This document shows positions 5,943 through 7,126 of a DNA stretch of 7,126 nt, in pieces. Under the pieces are notes generated by a model that saw nothing but the letters and a program-made list of their open reading frames with translations, did no database searches and was not told the origin of the DNA. The stretch lies in the NCBI GenBank assembly GCA_937915285.1, contig CALDNG010000312.1, positions 1-7,126 of the forward strand. Reading direction: 5' to 3'. Every line of letters starts with the position of its first letter. Position 1 is the first letter of the stretch. The DNA comes from an uncultured Desulfomonile sp. (GTDB taxonomy: Bacteria; Desulfobacterota; Desulfomonilia; Desulfomonilales; Desulfomonilaceae). The position numbers and the translations under genes are program-made.

Positions 5943-7106
5943 TCAAATCACCTGACAGATTAATGCCTTGAGATAAGCTGTTTCTGGCATGGCCAGGAGG
6001 CTTGGATGATCCGGCCCCTGTCCCAACACTTCCAGAACTCTCAGGCGTCGCGAACTTTGAATCGAGGCGGTCAGGACAAGATCGAGGAAGTCGTCGAGAG
6101 ACAAATGATGAGAGCATGAGCATGTTACGAAAAGACCACCGGGCCGCAGCTTCATCAAGGACCTTTTGTTGAGGTCAAAATAGCCTCGCTTGCCTTCAGC
6201 CAGTTTAGCCTTGCTTTTGACGAAAGCAGGCGGATCAGCAATCACAACATCCCAAAAGCCTTCAGACTTTTTCAGGAAATCAATGCAGTCGTGTTTCACT
6301 AACTCGACCCGCTCCTCGACCCCGTTCAGCGCGGCGTTCTTCCTGGCTGCGTCCAAGGCGTTAATGGATGAATCCACGGCTACCGCCTCGCACTTGGCTC
6401 TGGCCGCCGCATTTATAGCCCATGCTCCCGAATAGCAGAAGAGATCCAAGACTCTGGCGCCTTCAGGCAGGTACTTGACCAGACTCATCCGGTTAAATTC
6501 CTGATCCAGGAAGAAACCCGTCTTCTGACCACTCTCGACATCCACCCTGAATTTAAGTCCGTTCAGGTCTATGTCGACATGTTCCGGCAACTCGCCGTAA
6601 CCGAGTCTTTTGTGCCGGGGTATTGATTCCAGATCCCTCACGGGCAAGTCGTTCCTGATGTAGACGGCAACCGGAGAGCAAAGCTCAACAATAGCTTCAA
6701 CCACCATGTCCATCAGCGCATCGACTCCTGCGGTGGAACTCTGGATAACATAGACATCGCCATACCTGTCTATGATAAGACCAGGGATCAGGTCAGACTC
6801 CCCGTAAAACATCCTGTAAGCATTACTTGCCCTGCACATGGTCGATCGTCTGGAATTGGCCTCACGGATTCTCTGCTTAATGAATGAAGCGTCAATGTCG
6901 GTTTTCTCCCGGGAAATAATCCTGGCGGTGATGAGGCTATTGGGGTTGAGATATACCATTCCAAGGAAATTACCGCCGGAGTCGCAAAGCTCGTCAATCG
7001 AGCCTTTCTCGATGTCCGACACGTTTGGTGTGTCAACCTCATTTGAAAAGACCCATAGATGGCCTTTCCTGATTCTCTTGTCTGCGTTTTTTTTAAGTTT
7101 TATCAC
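5943..7106 (-). CDS. rlmI: RlmI-type class I rRNA (cytosine-C5) methyltransferase, start probably beyond the window
   Basis: The product (387 residues from the GTG at 7106) resembles E. coli RlmI, which methylates C1962 of 23S rRNA using S-adenosylmethionine. An N-terminal PUA-like domain (RKGHLWVFSNEV, 13-24) is followed by the central segment with FYGESDLIPGLIIDRYGD (100-117). Next come GQKTGFFLDQ (193-202) and the Rossmann methyltransferase domain, with motif I VLDLFCYSGAWA (219-230), the acidic end of strand 2 (VAVDSS, 242-247), motif IV ADPPAF (290-295) and the TCSCS cysteine motif (328-332). All family motifs are intact. The GTG at 7106 lacks a Shine-Dalgarno, and the frame stays open to the right edge. 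The residues just upstream (TVQIVIKL) would complete the first PUA strand, so the real start probably lies past 7126. An A8 run occurs in codons 5-7. The exact target cytosine is inferred from the family. Confidence 0.93.
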   Translation of the reverse strand: MIKLKKNADKRIRKGHLWVFSNEVDTPNVSDIEKGSIDELCDSGGNFLGMVYLNPNSLITARIISREKTDIDASFIKQRIREANSRRSTMCRASNAYRMFYGESDLIPGLIIDRYGDVYVIQSSTAGVDALMDMVVEAIVELCSPVAVYIRNDLPVRDLESIPRHKRLGYGELPEHVDIDLNGLKFRVDVESGQKTGFFLDQEFNRMSLVKYLPEGARVLDLFCYSGAWAINAAARAKCEAVAVDSSINALDAARKNAALNGVEERVELVKHDCIDFLKKSEGFWDVVIADPPAFVKSKAKLAEGKRGYFDLNKRSLMKLRPGGLFVTCSCSHHLSLDDFLDLVLTASIQSSRRLRVLEVLGQGPDHPSLLAMPETAYLKALICQVI

Positions 7107-7126
7107 TATTTGGACCGTATCTGTGG

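Noticed and set aside
1..7126. CRISPR array, insertion sequence, attachment site or defence system
   Set aside because: There are no regularly spaced repeats, no transposase, integrase, nuclease or toxin-like reading frames, and no flanking duplications; gene content is housekeeping throughout.

Overview
The window looks like ordinary chromosome from a Gram-negative, probably anaerobic bacterium. The best guess is a deltaproteobacterial (Desulfobacterota-type) lineage, judged from FtsH directly followed by FolP and AcpS, strong Shine-Dalgarno sites with frequent TTG/GTG starts, and roughly even base composition. This placement is inference only, because there is no rRNA or other decisive marker. 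No mobile element, tRNA, rRNA, CRISPR array or phage-like segment is visible.

Layout, left to right. (1) The 3' two thirds of a YhcC-type radical SAM gene run off the left edge on the + strand. (2) Converging on it, on the - strand, are a dodecin-family gene and, upstream of that, an RsuA/RluB-family pseudouridine synthase. (3) An AT-rich divergent spacer of about 290 bp separates the pseudouridine synthase from a + strand block: ftsH, a rho-independent terminator, folP, and acpS overlapping folP by 4 bp. (4) Converging on acpS, on the - strand, are a small exported protein with a twin CX3C cysteine pattern and, upstream of it, an RlmI-type 23S rRNA methyltransferase whose true start probably lies beyond the right edge.

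Functionally these are housekeeping genes. FtsH is the membrane AAA+ zinc protease. FolP makes dihydropteroate for folate. AcpS attaches phosphopantetheine to acyl carrier protein. Two genes modify ribosomal RNA. FolP and AcpS are probably translationally coupled, and the terminator after ftsH suggests that ftsH transcription only partly feeds them. E. coli has a comparable ftsH-folP order.

No convincing new multi-gene system is visible. The items most worth a second look are the uncharacterised exported protein with two CX3C motifs, the dodecin-like protein that lacks the flavin-stacking tryptophan and its partner glutamine, the run of three neighbouring genes with forced non-ATG starts, and matching A8 tracts at the 5' ends of both RNA-modification genes.
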